From Anaeromyces robustus (Eukaryota > Neocallimastigomycota > Neocallimastigomycetes > Neocallimastigales > Neocallimastigaceae), in NCBI GenBank assembly GCA_002104895.1, contig MCFG01000172.1, forward strand, positions 1 to 20,000: DNA of 20,000 nt, read 5' to 3'. The notes beneath the pieces are model-generated. The model did no database searches. It saw only the letters and a program-made list of their open reading frames with translations, and had not been told where the DNA came from. Shown here in pieces: positions 10,870-20,000 of this stretch (its first letter is position 1; each line of letters starts with the position of its first letter). The translations under genes were made by a program, and so were the position numbers.

Positions 10870-20000
<9,131 letters not shown>

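Overview
This is eukaryotic nuclear DNA of extreme A+T content. It has GT-AG introns, long AAT/AAAT/AAAAT microsatellites, a decayed LINE, and proteins rich in Asn, Lys and Ile. The likeliest source is an anaerobic gut fungus (Neocallimastigomycota). A fungal-type NTO1/BRPF protein, poly-Asn tracts encoded almost purely by AAT, and AT-only intergenic DNA all fit. This is inference; a dictyostelid or another AT-rich lower eukaryote is not excluded by the sequence alone.

Layout. (1) 1-4.8 kb is a repeat graveyard. It holds the C-terminal end of a non-LTR retrotransposon reverse transcriptase (16-470), and a second, frameshifted LINE piece running from the AP-type endonuclease through the linker to the first RT motif (about 1445-2940). 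Two diverged direct repeats of about 650 bp (812-1472 and 4156-4802) bracket that second piece. (2) 4.8-7.68 kb is gene-poor, nearly pure A/T sequence with microsatellites and one distinctive hairpin (6013-6110). (3) 7684-8882 is a two-exon gene for a 360-residue protein with about seven membrane segments, not recognised as any named family. (4) 8.88-10.87 kb is an AT-rich spacer holding an unusual alternating inverted/tandem repeat array (9778-10031) and an (AAAT)n array. (5) From 10870 to beyond the right edge lies one large gene. Nine exons can be placed, with every splice phase consistent, giving at least 2280 residues. It carries an enhancer-of-polycomb-like region, a PHD-zinc knuckle-PHD module, a bromodomain, and then a very long Asn/Lys/Glu-rich tail with a 193-residue Asn/Asp tract.

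The large gene is the scaffold/reader subunit of a MYST-type histone acetyltransferase complex (NuA3/Mst2-like in fungi, MOZ-BRPF in animals). Nothing in the window ties the membrane-protein gene to it functionally; they are separated by about 2 kb of repeats. Nearly every long intron of the NTO1-like gene contains its own microsatellite, and the same AAT motif is both intronic (intron 8) and coding (exon 9), where it stays in frame. I found no tRNA, rRNA, CRISPR or prokaryotic-type features.
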